A DNA stretch of 50,354 nt from assembly GCA_021846285.1 (NCBI GenBank), contig JAJZCB010000015.1:1-50354 (forward strand). The letters run 5' to 3'. This stretch comes from Bacillota bacterium (GTDB taxonomy: Bacteria > Bacillota > Bacilli > Alicyclobacillales > SLC66). The notes under the pieces were generated by a model, which saw only the letters and a list, made by a program, of their open reading frames with translations, made no database searches and was not told the origin of the DNA. Below, in pieces: positions 49,357 to 50,354 of this stretch. A program made the translations under genes and the position numbers. Position 1 is the first letter of the stretch. Each line of letters begins with the position of its first letter.

Positions 49357-50354
49357 TCAGGCGTTCGTGGCGGGCGACGTTGAACCCGGCGCTGTGTTCC
49401 CTACAGTCTTCATGCTCAGACTGGCAAAGGTGCGCACGAAGAAGTCAAACGCCCGCAGATTGCGCCGTTCAGACGCGGTGAGCGCTGACAACGCGGACAG
49501 CGCTTGCGGCGCCGAACCACTCGCGCCATATTGTGACTTAAGCGCCAACGGCAGCACCGACGCCAGCGGGCTCGTGGCCTGCACCCCGTAGCGGACGGGC
49601 GTCATGAACTCCGCGCGGATGTACGCGTCGCGTCCTTTGTATTTCACGGCGTAGATGTACGCCACGTCTTCATATGCGTCACGGGAGTTGCTGCCCGCCG
49701 CGTTCGGCGGGAGTAAAACGGCGAAAGCTTGCGCCGTGACTCCCGGGCGAACGATAAAATTCTGGCGCCCCAAGACGCTGTAGCCGTGAAAGAGAAGGCA
49801 GTTATTAACACCGTAACTCTGCAGGGCACTGAGATTATACGTCCACCATTCCTCAGCCATCATATAGCGGCCCCGCCTATCAGTGTAGGCAAATGCCCTG
49901 CCATACGAACCGGGGCCCAGCACGCTGGCCTCGTCAAACGTGCCCAACACGCTGCGGTTGTATCCTGTCATCCGCGGCATCAGCAGTGAGAGGTTATTTG
50001 TATTGACGGAAATCGGCGTTCCGAACGATCCGGCGGCCCAGTTGTAGATGGGCCAGAGCAGCACAGTCAGCGCCAGCGCGCCCGCCATTGCCATGCCAAC
50101 GCGAATCCAGCCTGGAACAGGCAGGGATTTGGACGATTGAACCATCTTGCCGCGCACACCGATCACGTTGCCGACCAAGGCAAGAATACCAAGGGTGACG
50201 ATGAATAGAATCAGGCCCAGCACCGGATGCAGCGTGCCAAAGGTGAAATTGCTGCCCACCAGATGACCGGAGATCACCAGAATGATCAAACGCAGGAGAT
50301 TCATGACGACGGACATGACCGCCGCCAGACCGATAAGGATCAACTTCCTTACAA
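49357..50354 (-). CDS. Second exosortase with EpsI-like domain, 5' end outside window
   Basis: The frame is open to the window edge; 332 residues are visible and the catalytic Cys region lies outside. It has the Arg in SVVMNLLRLIILVISGHLVG and His in GTLHPVLGLILF, the last helix, then a C-terminal domain with EEWWTYNLSALQSYGVNNCL and LFHG. It aligns through its length with the exosortase at 45743-47425, including the conserved Asn-Cys-Leu-Leu-Phe-His-Gly. The tail is Ala/Ser-rich. It may serve the same or a different subset of PEVP proteins. The TTG at 50343 is not the true start, as codons continue beyond it. Confidence 0.82.
   Translation of the reverse strand, partial: VRKLILIGLAAVMSVVMNLLRLIILVISGHLVGSNFTFGTLHPVLGLILFIVTLGILALVGNVIGVRGKMVQSSKSLPVPGWIRVGMAMAGALALTVLLWPIYNWAAGSFGTPISVNTNNLSLLMPRMTGYNRSVLGTFDEASVLGPGSYGRAFAYTDRRGRYMMAEEWWTYNLSALQSYGVNNCLLFHGYSVLGRQNFIVRPGVTAQAFAVLLPPNAAGSNSRDAYEDVAYIYAVKYKGRDAYIRAEFMTPVRYGVQATSPLASVLPLALKSQYGASGSAPQALSALSALTASERRNLRAFDFFVRTFASLSMKTVGNTAPGSTSPATNA

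Overview
The window reads as chromosomal DNA of a Gram-positive, Bacillota-type bacterium. Strong GGAGG ribosome sites, GTG/TTG starts, HxlR/MerR/LacI regulators and an OmpR-type two-component pair all fit. An Alicyclobacillaceae-like soil or acid-habitat organism is possible, but that is an impression from protein style and moderate-to-high GC, not a computed placement. No rRNA or tRNA gene and no CRISPR array was seen.

Layout. 1-7.4 kb is an accessory patch: an MqsR-like toxin cut by the window edge, an MFS exporter with an ArsR-type regulator, a decayed IS91-like element, HicAB, a ribbon-helix-helix protein, Uma2 nucleases and a PIN/AbrB pair. 7.5-14.4 kb is a complete sugar operon matching the D-allose pathway (binding protein, ATPase, permease, ROK kinase, RpiB isomerase, AlsE epimerase). 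It sits under a LacI-type repressor with three operators about 50 bp apart. 14.6-16.5 kb holds another Uma2 gene with a TnpB-only IS200/IS605 element inserted just upstream. 16.6-25.9 kb is mixed metabolism: YbaK, an EamA exporter, a secreted SGNH hydrolase, a DsrE/thioredoxin-reductase-like/MFS/HxlR group, and a Rieske oxidoreductase divergent from a MerR regulator. A family of hairpin repeats lies between them.

25.9-45 kb is a signalling and polysaccharide region. A giant pseudokinase/ATPase/GAF/histidine kinase and its response regulator are followed by a diguanylate cyclase with an intact inhibitory site, ManC, a GT2-GtrA glycosyltransferase and two secreted clan-A-like glycoside hydrolases. 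One hydrolase is preceded by a GEMM-type c-di-GMP riboswitch with an overlapping terminator and antiterminator. Next come a GT-C membrane glycosyltransferase and a GT2 synthase carrying an N-terminal MshEN-like (c-di-GMP-binding) domain, coupled to a coiled-coil partner.

45-50.4 kb holds two paralogous exosortases (the second cut by the window edge) and three secreted proteins that end in an LPE(V/A)P or MPEVP motif, a hydrophobic helix and an Arg cluster. The best candidate for an undescribed system is this exosortase/PEVP sorting module next to a polysaccharide locus wired to c-di-GMP at three levels: synthesis, riboswitch and allosteric glycosyltransferase. That the two halves work together is inference from proximity.
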